NCBI RefSeq assembly: GCF_039543645.1
Contig: NZ_BAABKD010000009.1
Span: 434,001-498,000, forward strand
DNA length: 64,000 nt
DNA from: Paenalcaligenes hermetiae
Lineage (GTDB): Bacteria; Pseudomonadota; Gammaproteobacteria; Burkholderiales; Burkholderiaceae_B
Direction: 5' to 3'
Position numbers and translations under genes: made by a program. Shown here in pieces: positions 26,962 through 35,053 of this stretch. A model generated the notes under the pieces. That model had not been told where the DNA came from, did not search any database, and worked only from the letters and a program-made list of their open reading frames with translations. The first letter of the stretch is position 1; each line of letters opens with the position of its first letter.

Positions 26962-28275
26962 CTAAGTAGCATCATCTAACTCAGGATAGCTTTCAACTAA
27001 ACTTGCCAAAGCTTCCACTACGCTCTTCCCACTACGAATATGCTCAGCAAAATCAATCAAAAACCTTGCTCCGAGACCAAGGAATAAAGCTCGCTCCATA
27101 ATGTGGCTAACACTCTCTTCAAACCACTCTGCCTCCTCCTCATTGGACTCTGAAAACATCTCCATGACTTCAAGTCCCAGTGTCTGTTCATCTATACCAA
27201 AATACTCATAAAAGATATCTCCTAAGGTACCTGCGGGTTGATGATTCGGGCGTTCCCAAGATTTTAAAGTTGTACCCTCTTTTACCTGTTGTTCTAAATA
27301 TCGTTTAATCTTTCCAGGCAGTGTAGCTGCAGCCTTAGCTTTGCTGTAATAGACTCTAGTTGAAAGAGACGCTGCATCACGTACAACCTTCCAAATCACT
27401 GACCATAACTGAGCAATGCTCCATGTTTCTAATGCTGTGCGTAGGATGCTTTTTATTTTGAGATCATCCTCAGCATCTGTCTCAAGACCATGTAGAGAGC
27501 ACTCTGAAAACAGATAGGCCATGCAGTCTGACACAGCATAATCTAACCATAACTGCAAAATTCGTGAGAGCTGCTTGTGCTCCCGCATTCGTAGCATCTC
27601 AAAAAGCGCCTCACCCCTTCCCAAGCTAACATCGGGAACAAGCATGAAAGCAACTCGACTTAAATAAAAGGAAATGCTTTCATCTTCTAATATATATGCA
27701 CCCTCTAACGCATGGGGTGGATAGTGAGTTAAAACCCCACAGTCATATAATTTTTTTATAAAAAATAGCGTATCTGCTGGAGCTATCCCTGTACTATTAC
27801 TTAATTTAAATGTACTAGAGGTAAGGCGTGGATTTATTGATTTACTCAACGCCAACAATAACAGGACCTCATCGTCTTTTAAATTTGTATAGTTCAATCT
27901 CAAACTACTATTTTTTTCAGTTATTTCATCTAATTTTTCATTTAACCTCTCTACCTCTTTTCTTCTTCTCTCTTCATTATCTTCTTTTTCTTTTTGAATA
28001 CAGCTCCTACAAACTATTCCTTTTGATGATAAATAGTCTGACCTAGATCTTATAACTTGGTATTCCTCACACCTAGAGCATTGAAACCTCTCATCCCATG
28101 CTTTAGATATTTCATTTATGTAAGACACTAGCTGTGAAATATTTTTTATCCCTTCAAAAGGTAGTAATTCACTCACCTTCTCTACAAACTTACCCTCTTC
28201 ATCTTGTGCCCAATAACGGCTCACTAAAGCTCTGTCAATTTCTTTATCTGAGTAAACTTCAAATCCAATAGTCAT
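26962..28275 (-). CDS. Hypothetical protein with zinc ribbon and coiled coil
   Basis: Protein of 437 residues, no family recognised. Residues about 65-95 have two CxxC pairs (CSRC and CRSC, 25 residues apart), a zinc-ribbon pattern, followed by a charged helix (KEKEDNEERRRKEVERLNEK) likely to be a coiled coil. The C-terminal 300 residues are helical. It is the last gene before the Tn7-type ends and its upstream region meets an orphan Tn7 left end at 28326. Strongly AT-rich. Possible accessory or defence-type gene, but that is a guess. Confidence 0.55.
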   Translation of the reverse strand: MTIGFEVYSDKEIDRALVSRYWAQDEEGKFVEKVSELLPFEGIKNISQLVSYINEISKAWDERFQCSRCEEYQVIRSRSDYLSSKGIVCRSCIQKEKEDNEERRRKEVERLNEKLDEITEKNSSLRLNYTNLKDDEVLLLLALSKSINPRLTSSTFKLSNSTGIAPADTLFFIKKLYDCGVLTHYPPHALEGAYILEDESISFYLSRVAFMLVPDVSLGRGEALFEMLRMREHKQLSRILQLWLDYAVSDCMAYLFSECSLHGLETDAEDDLKIKSILRTALETWSIAQLWSVIWKVVRDAASLSTRVYYSKAKAAATLPGKIKRYLEQQVKEGTTLKSWERPNHQPAGTLGDIFYEYFGIDEQTLGLEVMEMFSESNEEEAEWFEESVSHIMERALFLGLGARFLIDFAEHIRSGKSVVEALASLVESYPELDDAT

Positions 28276-28325
28276 AATCCGAACCAGTCAACACTTTGGT
28301 AGAAAAAATTTTCACCCCATCCAAT

Positions 28326-28350
28326 TGTGGGCGGCCAAAATAGTTGAAAA
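28326..28350 (+). repeat. Orphan Tn7-type left terminus
   Basis: TGTGGGCGGCCAAAATAG has the Tn7 L-end start (TGTGGGCGG) and one TnsB-like site. Flank CCAAT. No partner end with a matching 5-bp flank was found, and the 110 bp to its right contain no further TnsB site. It lies outside the element that begins at 28466, so it looks like the relic of an earlier insertion. Confidence 0.6.
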
Positions 28351-28460
28351 CTAATGCTCCCTGCCGGTAACTCATCAACTTATGCACGCAAGTAAGCCTC
28401 TTACGGCCTATTACTAGACCCGGCAGTAGTGCACAATAAACATATTTCCCTGCACTAAAG

Positions 28461-28465
28461 TTTCC
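28461..28465. repeat. Left copy of the 5-bp target duplication TTTCC
   Basis: TTTCC abuts the L terminus at 28466 and occurs again at 62263-62267 directly after the R terminus. Five bp is the duplication length of Tn7. Confidence 0.85.
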
Positions 28466-28615
28466 TGTAGACGGACAAAATAGTTGGGAACTGGGAAGGG
28501 TAGAAATGGAAGCTTTTGAGAGTTATTTGAAGGGAAATGACAAAATAGATGGAAACTGGGTGTGGTGTTGTAAGCTAGCGCGAAAATTAAAAATGACAAA
28601 ATAGTTTGAAACTCT
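28466..28615 (+). repeat. Tn7-type left end with three TnsB sites
   Basis: Three spaced 22-bp sites as in Tn7L: GACAAAATAGTTGGGAACTG near 28473, TGACAAAATAGATGGAAACT at 28538, and TGACAAAATAGTTTGAAACT at 28594. The sequence between them also resembles Tn7L. Confidence 0.88.
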
Positions 28616-28631
28616 ATTTTTTTCTATTATC

Positions 28632-28651
28632 GACTAGTTAATTAGCTAGTC
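28632..28651 (-). terminator. Palindrome after arsR, possible terminator
   Basis: GACTAG and CTAGTC arms around an AT-rich loop, 13 bp past the arsR stop; on the minus strand an A-rich rather than T-rich tract follows, so terminator function is uncertain. Confidence 0.35.
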
Positions 28652-28663
28652 TATTTCCAATAA

Positions 28664-28975
28664 CTAACATAATTCGGTTTTTGGTTTAGTTTGCTTGTCG
28701 CAACACTTCTCCATTAAATATCCCACTAAGCTCATTAATGCCGAGGTATTAGCACGATAGCGCTGAAACCGCCCTTCTTGCTCTACATAGACAAGACCAG
28801 CGTGTGTCAGAGTCTTTAGGTGAAAAGATAGATTAGTTGGTGGAATAGCCAGCTGTAAGCTGATTTCTCCGGCCACTAAACCATCCTCACCAAACTGCAC
28901 CAATAGCTTCACAATATCAAGCCTCAGCTCGGAAGCTAATGCATCAAATTTACTGACCGCCTCTTTTTTATTCAT
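28664..28975 (-). CDS. arsR: Arsenical resistance repressor ArsR (C-terminal Cys type)
   Basis: Winged-helix repressor of 103 residues that would release the ars promoter on binding arsenite. The recognition helix region is IPPTNLSFHLKTLTHAGLVY. The usual ELCVCDL metal motif of E. coli ArsR is absent; instead Cys91, Cys92 and Cys103 lie at the C-terminus (EKCCDK and ELC). That matches the layout described for Acidithiobacillus ferrooxidans ArsR (Cys95/96/102). It is the last gene of arsC-B-H-R, so it autoregulates by feedback through the upstream promoter. Confidence 0.88.
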   Translation of the reverse strand: MNKKEAVSKFDALASELRLDIVKLLVQFGEDGLVAGEISLQLAIPPTNLSFHLKTLTHAGLVYVEQEGRFQRYRANTSALMSLVGYLMEKCCDKQTKPKTELC

Positions 28976-29028
28976 ACCTACCTAATCCATTTAATTTCAG
29001 GAAAAAACGCTCTCGAAGAGAATAGAAG

Positions 29029-29763
29029 CTAAATACTACGCTGATTCACCCGCTTGGACAGCTCCTCGGCGCTTTCCTTTCTTTCACTATAGCGGTCGAC
29101 TAAATAGTCAGCGCATTCACGGGTCAGTAACGTAAATTTCATAAGCTCTTCCATCACATCCACAATACGATCATAGTACGAGGAGGGTTTCATTCGTCCA
29201 TCCTCTTCAAATTCCAGATACGCTTTAGCCACAGAGGACTGATTGGGAATGGTGATCATCCGCATCCAACGCCCTAAAACTCGCATTTGGTTGACGGCAT
29301 TAAAGGACTGTGAGCCACCCGACACTTGCATCACCGCTAAAGTTTTACCTTGAGTAGGCCGCACAGCGCCCATTGACAAAGGAATCCAATCAATCTGTGC
29401 TTTTAAAATGCTCGTCATCGCCCCGTGGCGCTCTGGGGAAGTCCATACCATTCCCTCTGCCCAAAGCACCAAATCTCGTAACTCTTTAACCTTTGGATGA
29501 TCCTCCTTCGCCCCATCAGGCTGCGGTAAACCCCGAGGATCAAAAATTCGAGTCTCGGCACCCAATTTATTTAATATCCTAGCTGCTTCTTCCGTTACAA
29601 AGCGGCTGTATGAGCGCTCTCGAACAGACCCATAGAGCAATACAATGCGAGGTGGATGTAATGTGATTTCTTTGGGAAATAGTCGATTTAAATCAAGGGA
29701 CCCTAATAACGACTCATCAAGATTGGGTAAGTCTGAACGTAACACTTTCGTATCCTTTTCCAT
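29029..29763 (-). CDS. arsH: ArsH NADPH-dependent FMN reductase
   Basis: Flavoprotein of 244 residues. ArsH oxidises trivalent methyl- and aromatic arsenicals and reduces flavins or quinones. The FMN loop is LLYGSVRERSYSRFVTEEA (near 43-61), with TSPERHGAMTSILKAQIDWIP and QVSGGSQSFNAVNQMRVLGR as ArsH blocks. It follows arsB by 23 nt and precedes arsR by 53 nt, within one operon. Confidence 0.94.
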   Translation of the reverse strand: MEKDTKVLRSDLPNLDESLLGSLDLNRLFPKEITLHPPRIVLLYGSVRERSYSRFVTEEAARILNKLGAETRIFDPRGLPQPDGAKEDHPKVKELRDLVLWAEGMVWTSPERHGAMTSILKAQIDWIPLSMGAVRPTQGKTLAVMQVSGGSQSFNAVNQMRVLGRWMRMITIPNQSSVAKAYLEFEEDGRMKPSSYYDRIVDVMEELMKFTLLTRECADYLVDRYSERKESAEELSKRVNQRSI

Positions 29764-29786
29764 AAACGCCTGAGCGATTTTTTGCT

Positions 29787-31076
29787 TTAAGACAAAGCTC
29801 CTAAACGTATAGCCAATGCCACCAGAGTAATTAACAAGACCGGAGTGGTTAAAACCACCCCCACTCTAAAGTAATACCCCCAACTAATTGTGGTTCCTTT
29901 TTTCGCTAAAACATGCAACCATAACAAGGTAGCTAGACTACCAATAGGAGTAAATTTCGGCCCTAAATCACTACCTATCACGTTGGCATAAATCATGGCT
30001 TCTTTAATTACTCCACTGGCAGTAGAGGAATCAATAGAAAGCGCAGTCATTAATACGGTAGGCATATTATTCATAACGGAAGACAACAAAGCAGACAGCA
30101 CACCTGTACCGATAGCGGCTCCCCATATACCGCCTTCTGCAAATGTATTTAATAACAACGCAATGTAATCCGTTAAGCCGGCATTGCGTAAGCCATACAC
30201 AACCAAGTACATACCCAGTGAAAAAACAACAATGTGCCAGGGTGCGCCTCGCAAGACTTTATGTATGTTAATCACCTTTCCACGGGCAGCGACCGCCAGT
30301 AACAATGCCGCTGCCATCGCTGCCACGGCACTAACAGGTACACCTAAAGGCTCTAATCCAAAAAAACCGATAAGTAATAAAATCAAAACTACCCAACCCG
30401 CCTTAAACGTCACTGGATCTTTAATCGCTTTCAGCGGTTCTGATAAATGGGTCAAACTATACGCAGCAGGAATATCTCGCTTGAAAAACACAATCAGCAC
30501 ACACAGGCTTGCTAAGACAGACACCAAATTAACAGGCATCATAATCGCCGCATAATCCGTAAAGCCAATAGAAAAGTAATCCGCAGAGACAATATTGACC
30601 AAATTAGACACCACCAATGGCAAACTGGCGGTATCTGCAATAAAGCCTGCGGCCATGACAAAAGCCAATGTTGCTGCCGCTGAAAAACCCATTGCCATTA
30701 ACATCGCCATCACAATAGGCGTCAAAATTAACGCGGCTCCATCATTAGCAAATAACGCAGCAACCGCAGCACCTAGCAAAATAATTAACGCAAACAACCT
30801 AATGCCACTACCCCCACCCCAGCGAGCGACATGAAGTGCTGCCCATTCAAAAAAACCGGCCTCATCCAAGAGCAAACTAATGATAATGACAGCGATAAAC
30901 GTGGCGGTGGCGTTCCAAACAATTCCCCAAACCACGGGAATATCCGTCCACTGCACCACCCCAAAAGCAAGAGCCACCGCTGCCCCGATTAACGCGCTCC
31001 AGCCAATACCCAAACCACGGGGCTGCCAGATCACTAAGGTCAAGGTCAAAACAAAAATCAAAATAGCAACTAACAC
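29787..31076 (-). CDS. arsB: Arsenite efflux permease ArsB
   Basis: Inner-membrane arsenite exporter of 429 residues with about 12 helices. It has the ArsB blocks NDGAALILTPIVMAML, FIADTASLPLVVSNLVNI, SVMNNMPTVLMTALSI and YANVIGSDLGPKFTPIGSLA. The start is a GTG at 31076 with AGGA upstream. No ArsA ATPase gene is present, so it would work as a proton-motive-force carrier. It is preceded by arsC (60-nt gap). Confidence 0.95.
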   Translation of the reverse strand: MLVAILIFVLTLTLVIWQPRGLGIGWSALIGAAVALAFGVVQWTDIPVVWGIVWNATATFIAVIIISLLLDEAGFFEWAALHVARWGGGSGIRLFALIILLGAAVAALFANDGAALILTPIVMAMLMAMGFSAAATLAFVMAAGFIADTASLPLVVSNLVNIVSADYFSIGFTDYAAIMMPVNLVSVLASLCVLIVFFKRDIPAAYSLTHLSEPLKAIKDPVTFKAGWVVLILLLIGFFGLEPLGVPVSAVAAMAAALLLAVAARGKVINIHKVLRGAPWHIVVFSLGMYLVVYGLRNAGLTDYIALLLNTFAEGGIWGAAIGTGVLSALLSSVMNNMPTVLMTALSIDSSTASGVIKEAMIYANVIGSDLGPKFTPIGSLATLLWLHVLAKKGTTISWGYYFRVGVVLTTPVLLITLVALAIRLGALS

Positions 31077-31136
31077 AACACATTCCTAGGGCATAGACTT
31101 TTAGGGGGAAAACACCATGGACAGAAAAAGAGCCAA

Positions 31137-31646
31137 CTATAGCTCTGACAGGTCTCTTGCACTTTGCTGTAAATACGTATGCTCTAGCTTTTCCTTAGGA
31201 AGGCTGGTGAGCAGCTCTAACCGACGTCGGATCATCAGCATCGTTTGGTTAAACGCCGCTAATTTTTCCTCTTCTGAGTCACCGAGGTTAGAAGGATCGG
31301 AATAGCCCCAATGCGCTGTAGCTGGATGACCCGGCCAAATAGGGCACACCTCACCGGCTGCGTTATCGCACACGGTAATAATCAAATCCATTGTTGGCGC
31401 CCCTAGACCAGAGAATGCATCCCAACTTTTACTGTATAGCCCCTCGGTAGACACCCCAGCATGCTGCAATACACGTAACGCAAAGGGATTCGGTTGTTGA
31501 TTTTCACTAGGATTACTGCCAGCCGAGTATGCTTTGAAGCGCCCACGTCCAATATCATTAAGCAAGGCTTCGGCCAAAATACTGCGGGCAGAATTGTGTG
31601 TGCATAAAAACAAAACAGTCAAAGGGAATACCTGGGGCTCATTCAT
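31137..31646 (-). CDS. arsC: Arsenate reductase ArsC (LMW-phosphatase type)
   Basis: Cytosolic arsenate reductase of 169 residues of the low-molecular-weight phosphatase fold. The anion loop is FLCTHNSARSILAEA (CxxNxxRS type), and DLIITVCDNAAGEVCPIWPG carries the second cysteine(s) of the redox relay. The D-P of YSDPSNL completes the active site. Electron donor would be thioredoxin or glutaredoxin. First gene of the operon, GGAG 6 nt before the ATG. Confidence 0.94.
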   Translation of the reverse strand: MNEPQVFPLTVLFLCTHNSARSILAEALLNDIGRGRFKAYSAGSNPSENQQPNPFALRVLQHAGVSTEGLYSKSWDAFSGLGAPTMDLIITVCDNAAGEVCPIWPGHPATAHWGYSDPSNLGDSEEEKLAAFNQTMLMIRRRLELLTSLPKEKLEHTYLQQSARDLSEL

Positions 31647-31688
31647 AAGAACTCCGTTAGTCAGTGGTTAACGATACCAATTATTTTA

Positions 31689-31718
31689 ATAGTACAAATA
31701 TAGTTGAAATGATGTCAA
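31689..31718 (-). promoter_or_regulatory. Promoter of the arsCBHR operon
   Basis: On the minus strand TTGACA (31713-31718), 18 bp, and TACTAT (31689-31694) form a good sigma-70 promoter 43 bp upstream of arsC. The AT-rich spacer would hold the ArsR operator. Confidence 0.65.
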
Positions 31719-31724
31719 TGGGCA

Positions 31725-31753
31725 CAAAAAAGCCTGATCTATAAAATCAGGCT
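31725..31753 (-). terminator. Terminator after the tnsA fragment
   Basis: AGCCTGAT-TTTATAG-ATCAGGCT stem followed by six T on the minus strand. It would isolate the ars promoter from transcription that enters through tnsA. Confidence 0.8.
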
Positions 31754-31772
31754 CTTTCTTTAAATAAGTGAG

Positions 31773-32018
31773 TTAACTAGCTGCCGCCAATACTTTTTTA
31801 GGCTCGTCTAGACTGAGAAAAACAGCAAGTTCTAAATCAGAGAGCAAATGATGAACTCGTCCCGTTTTATAAGAATAAATACGGTGGGAACGACCTGATG
31901 AAGGGACTTCTTGTACTGTTAGCCATGGAATATAGTCCTTACCATGCCCTTGGCCACGCCCCTCTTTACTACGACGGGCAATTTGTACTTCTGAGAATGA
32001 AGAGTTTGCTTTAGCCAT
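31773..32018 (-). pseudogene. tnsA: Truncated tnsA (first copy)
   Basis: Residues 1-70 match Tn7 TnsA almost exactly (MAKANSSFSEVQIARR, HGKDYIPWLTVQEVP, LLSDLELAVFLSL). Then an unrelated DEPKKVLAAAS tail leads to a stop at codon 82. Of the catalytic residues only Glu63 (in DLELA) is present; Asp114 and Lys132 are lost, so no endonuclease is made. It reads away from the Tn7 R end at 32152, as in Tn7, and the sequence beyond the truncation is the ars operon. Confidence 0.93.
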
Positions 32019-32152
32019 AACAAAAGTCCAGTATGCTTTTTCACAGCATAACTGGACCGATTTCAGTTTACAACTATTTTGTCTAGTTTAAGATTTTATT
32101 GTCATAGTTTAGATCTATTTTGTTCAGTTTAAGACTTTATTGTCTGCCCACA
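32019..32152 (-). repeat. Tn7-type right end (inner), canonical sequence
   Basis: Minus-strand sequence starts TGTGGGCAGACAATAAAG at 32152 and contains four overlapping TnsB sites (CTTAAACTGAACAAAATAG and similar), nearly identical to Tn7R. A hairpin GTCCAGTATGC/GCATAACTGGAC at 32026-32057 lies just before tnsA. The 5 bp beyond the end are ACCGA, with no matching copy at another end. Confidence 0.9.
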
Positions 32153-34485
32153 ACCGAGTTGCGTAGGCGCAGCGCATTAAAGACGACGGAAGCGGAACTT
32201 AAGCTCATCGCCAGCGCAGCAAACATTGGCGAAAGCAAAAGACCGGTAAATGGATACAGCACACCGGCCGCCAGGGGCACGCCCAAGGCGTTGTAGATGA
32301 ACGCGAAGCCCAGGTTTTGCTTCATATTCGCAACGGTTTTGTTGGATAGGTTCTGGGCTGTAGAAATGCCGCGCAAGTCGCCTTTCACCAGCGTAATCTG
32401 TGCGCTACTCATCGCGACATCAGTTCCGGTTCCCATGGCAATACCCACATCGGCTTTGGCCAAAGCAGGAGCATCGTTAATGCCGTCGCCAGCCATCGCA
32501 ACAATTCGTCCCTCTGCTTGAAGCTTGCTGACCAGGTCAAGCTTATCAGCTGGTTTCACTTCACCATAAACCTCGTCAATACCCAGGCGCTTCGCGACCG
32601 CTTGCGCAGTCGTTACGCCATCGCCAGTGGCCATGATGACGCGTATTCCAGCATCCCTTAATGTTTGCATCGCTTCGGGCGTGCTTTGCTTGATGGGATC
32701 AGATACGGCCAGTAAGCCTGCCAACTGCCCCTCTACGGCCAGATACATGACGCTGGCGCCCTGAGCACGAAAGTTTTCCGCCGTATCGGTCAACGTTACG
32801 ACATCCACGTTTTCATGCTCCATGAGCGCTGTGTTGCCCAGCACCAGAAACTTGCCATCGACCTGACCACGAACGCCAATGCCGCTGCCCGATTCAAAAT
32901 CATCGACAGGACTTAGGCTCAAGCCTTGTTCGCGCGCGGCGCTAACGATCGCGTCGGCCAAGGGGTGTTCACTTCCCTGGTCCAGGCTCGCCGCAAGGCG
33001 CAGCACCTCACTGGCGTCTAGTGTTCCAGCCGATACGGCTTCCTCGAAGGCAGGCCGGCCCTCTGTCAAGGTACCCGTTTTATCCACGATGAGCGTGTCG
33101 ACTTTGCGCAGATTTTCGATCGCCGCCGCATCGCGAAACAATACGCCCTGCGTGGCACCGCGGCCTGTTGCGACCATGACAGACATTGGTGTGGCCAACC
33201 CCAACGCACAAGGGCACGCAATGATGAGTACCGCGACGGCATTGATCAAGCCGTAGACCCAGCTTGGCTGCGGACCAAAGAAGCCCCAGACAAACACGGT
33301 GATGATCGCAATCACGACAACCGCCATCACGAAATAACCTGCCACTAAATCTGCCATGCGTTGCATGGGCGCACGTGAACGCTGTGCTTGCGCTACGAGC
33401 TGAACAATTTGCGACAGTACTGTTGCCGAGCCCACTTTTTCGGCACGTATCACCAGTGCGCCGGACGTATTCATTGTTGCACCGATCACTTTGTCGCCCG
33501 GTCCTTTACTGACGGGTACGGGCTCGCCGGTGAGCATGGACTCATCCAGGGAACTGGCGCCTTCTTCCACAACGCCATCAACCGGTACTTTTTCCCCAGG
33601 ACGGACACGCAAACGGTCTCCTTCATGGACATGTGTTAGTGGGACGTCCTCTTCTGTTCCGTCAGCGTTGATACGACGCGCCGTTTTGGGTGCCAGACCG
33701 AGCAATGACCTGATCGCGGCAGAAGTTTCTGATCGAGCACGCAACTCAAGGACTTGACCGAGCAGTGTCAGGGAAATGATGACCACGGCCGCCTCGAAGT
33801 AAACATCCACGCGCCCCATAGACATAAACGTGTCGGGAAATATGCCCGGCGCCACAGTCGCGAGGGTGCTATAGATAAATGCCGCGCCAGTGCCAAGGCC
33901 AATGAGGGTCCACATATTGGGGCTGCGGTTGATGACAGATTGCCAGCCACGTACGAAGAAGGGCTGCCCTGCCCAGAGCACCACTGGAATCGACAATACG
34001 AGTTCGATCCATGTTTGCGTTCTGATGTCGAACCAGCCAAGCTGGGGGCCGAACATGGCAAGAACGGTCACCACGACGGTAAAAGGCAGGGTCCACCAAA
34101 ACCGCCGCGAGAAATCTTTCAGTTCGGGATTGTCATCCTCCAGGGTTGGCATCAACGGTTCAAGCGCCATACCACATTTAGGACAGCTGCCCGGATGATC
34201 CTGACGAATCTCGGGATGCATCGGACAGGTGTAAATTGTTCCGGCAGCGGCTTCCTCGACGACGACACCGCCCGTTTCCTTTGCCGCGAGGAACTTCTCT
34301 GGATCATGTTTGAACGTTTCCAAGCACTTCGTGCTGCAGAAATAGAAGGCTTCTCCGTCACGTTCAAATTGATGTGCGGAGTCTTCCGTTACGTTCATGC
34401 CGCACACCGGATCAGTAAGTTGTGAACCAGAGTTCGACGGCTCTACGTGATGATGGTGGGCTTGTTCAAGCTTATTCTGTGTCAT
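32137..34485 (-). CDS. copA: Copper-exporting P1B-type ATPase with YHS domain
   Basis: Inner-membrane Cu+ (or Ag+) pump of 782 residues. The N-terminus has a YHS/TRASH domain (DPVCGMNVTEDSAHQF, then FYFCSTKCLETF), then a heavy-metal-binding segment (YTCPMHPEIRQDHPGSCPKC), in place of a CxxC HMA domain. Ion motif ACPCALGLATP, phosphorylation DKTGTLTEG, SEHPLADAI and GDGINDAPALAKADV are intact. The last codons (GRQ and stop) come from the Tn7 R terminus, so the transposon end supplies the stop codon. It is the last gene of an M23-cytochrome-DUF411-copA unit. Confidence 0.93.
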   Translation of the reverse strand: MTQNKLEQAHHHHVEPSNSGSQLTDPVCGMNVTEDSAHQFERDGEAFYFCSTKCLETFKHDPEKFLAAKETGGVVVEEAAAGTIYTCPMHPEIRQDHPGSCPKCGMALEPLMPTLEDDNPELKDFSRRFWWTLPFTVVVTVLAMFGPQLGWFDIRTQTWIELVLSIPVVLWAGQPFFVRGWQSVINRSPNMWTLIGLGTGAAFIYSTLATVAPGIFPDTFMSMGRVDVYFEAAVVIISLTLLGQVLELRARSETSAAIRSLLGLAPKTARRINADGTEEDVPLTHVHEGDRLRVRPGEKVPVDGVVEEGASSLDESMLTGEPVPVSKGPGDKVIGATMNTSGALVIRAEKVGSATVLSQIVQLVAQAQRSRAPMQRMADLVAGYFVMAVVVIAIITVFVWGFFGPQPSWVYGLINAVAVLIIACPCALGLATPMSVMVATGRGATQGVLFRDAAAIENLRKVDTLIVDKTGTLTEGRPAFEEAVSAGTLDASEVLRLAASLDQGSEHPLADAIVSAAREQGLSLSPVDDFESGSGIGVRGQVDGKFLVLGNTALMEHENVDVVTLTDTAENFRAQGASVMYLAVEGQLAGLLAVSDPIKQSTPEAMQTLRDAGIRVIMATGDGVTTAQAVAKRLGIDEVYGEVKPADKLDLVSKLQAEGRIVAMAGDGINDAPALAKADVGIAMGTGTDVAMSSAQITLVKGDLRGISTAQNLSNKTVANMKQNLGFAFIYNALGVPLAAGVLYPFTGLLLSPMFAALAMSLSSASVVFNALRLRNSVVGRQ

Positions 34486-34577
34486 TATAAAAACCTTTCC
34501 AAGAGAGAACGACGAATGCCGACCTGTACGCGAATATGGGCGTTTTCACGCCTAGGGCGAATACAAAAATACAGCTA

Positions 34578-34994
34578 TTAGTCGCGGGAAAAGGGCTTGC
34601 CATTAAAATCAACGGTGACTAAATTTCCGTCAAGGTCGCCCATCCCGGGCGCGTTCAGTGGCATCCCTGGTGCGGAAACACCTTTAACCGAAGCATCGGC
34701 AAGAAGTTTATGCACGACATTGGCGGGTACGTGTCCTTCAACAAGCTGTCCTGTGCTCGTCAGCACACCGGTATGGCATGAACTTAGCTCCATAGGCACA
34801 CCCAGTTTTTTCTTGATTGACACGATATCGGTTGTTTTGATCGCTGTCACTTCAAAGCCGGCATCCTGCATATATTCCACCCACGCGCCACAGCATCCAC
34901 AATTGGGATCCTGATAAACCGTCATGGCGTTGTCAGTGGCATGCGCCAAGGAAGATGCGGCCGTCATTGCGATTGCTGCTAGCCATAATTTCAT
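34578..34994 (-). CDS. DUF411 periplasmic metal-binding protein
   Basis: Exported protein of 138 residues. Signal peptide MKLWLAAIAMTAASSLAHA, then the DUF411 signature YQDPNCGCCGAWVEYMQDAGF, with CGCC as likely metal-binding cysteines, and SSCHTGVL further on. These proteins are common in copper and metal clusters; a copper chaperone role is likely but not proved. The frame extends upstream to 35117, but the signal peptide fixes the start at 34994. Confidence 0.85.
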   Translation of the reverse strand: MKLWLAAIAMTAASSLAHATDNAMTVYQDPNCGCCGAWVEYMQDAGFEVTAIKTTDIVSIKKKLGVPMELSSCHTGVLTSTGQLVEGHVPANVVHKLLADASVKGVSAPGMPLNAPGMGDLDGNLVTVDFNGKPFSRD

Positions 34995-35053
34995 GACATC
35001 AACTCCAAAAATAATATTTGAATTCTGGTTGAGAAAGCGTTCCACAGGTCCGC

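Noticed and set aside
28466..32152. The ars segment as a complete small Tn7 insertion by itself
   Set aside because: It has an L and an R end, but the flanks TTTCC and ACCGA differ; TTTCC is matched only at 62263.
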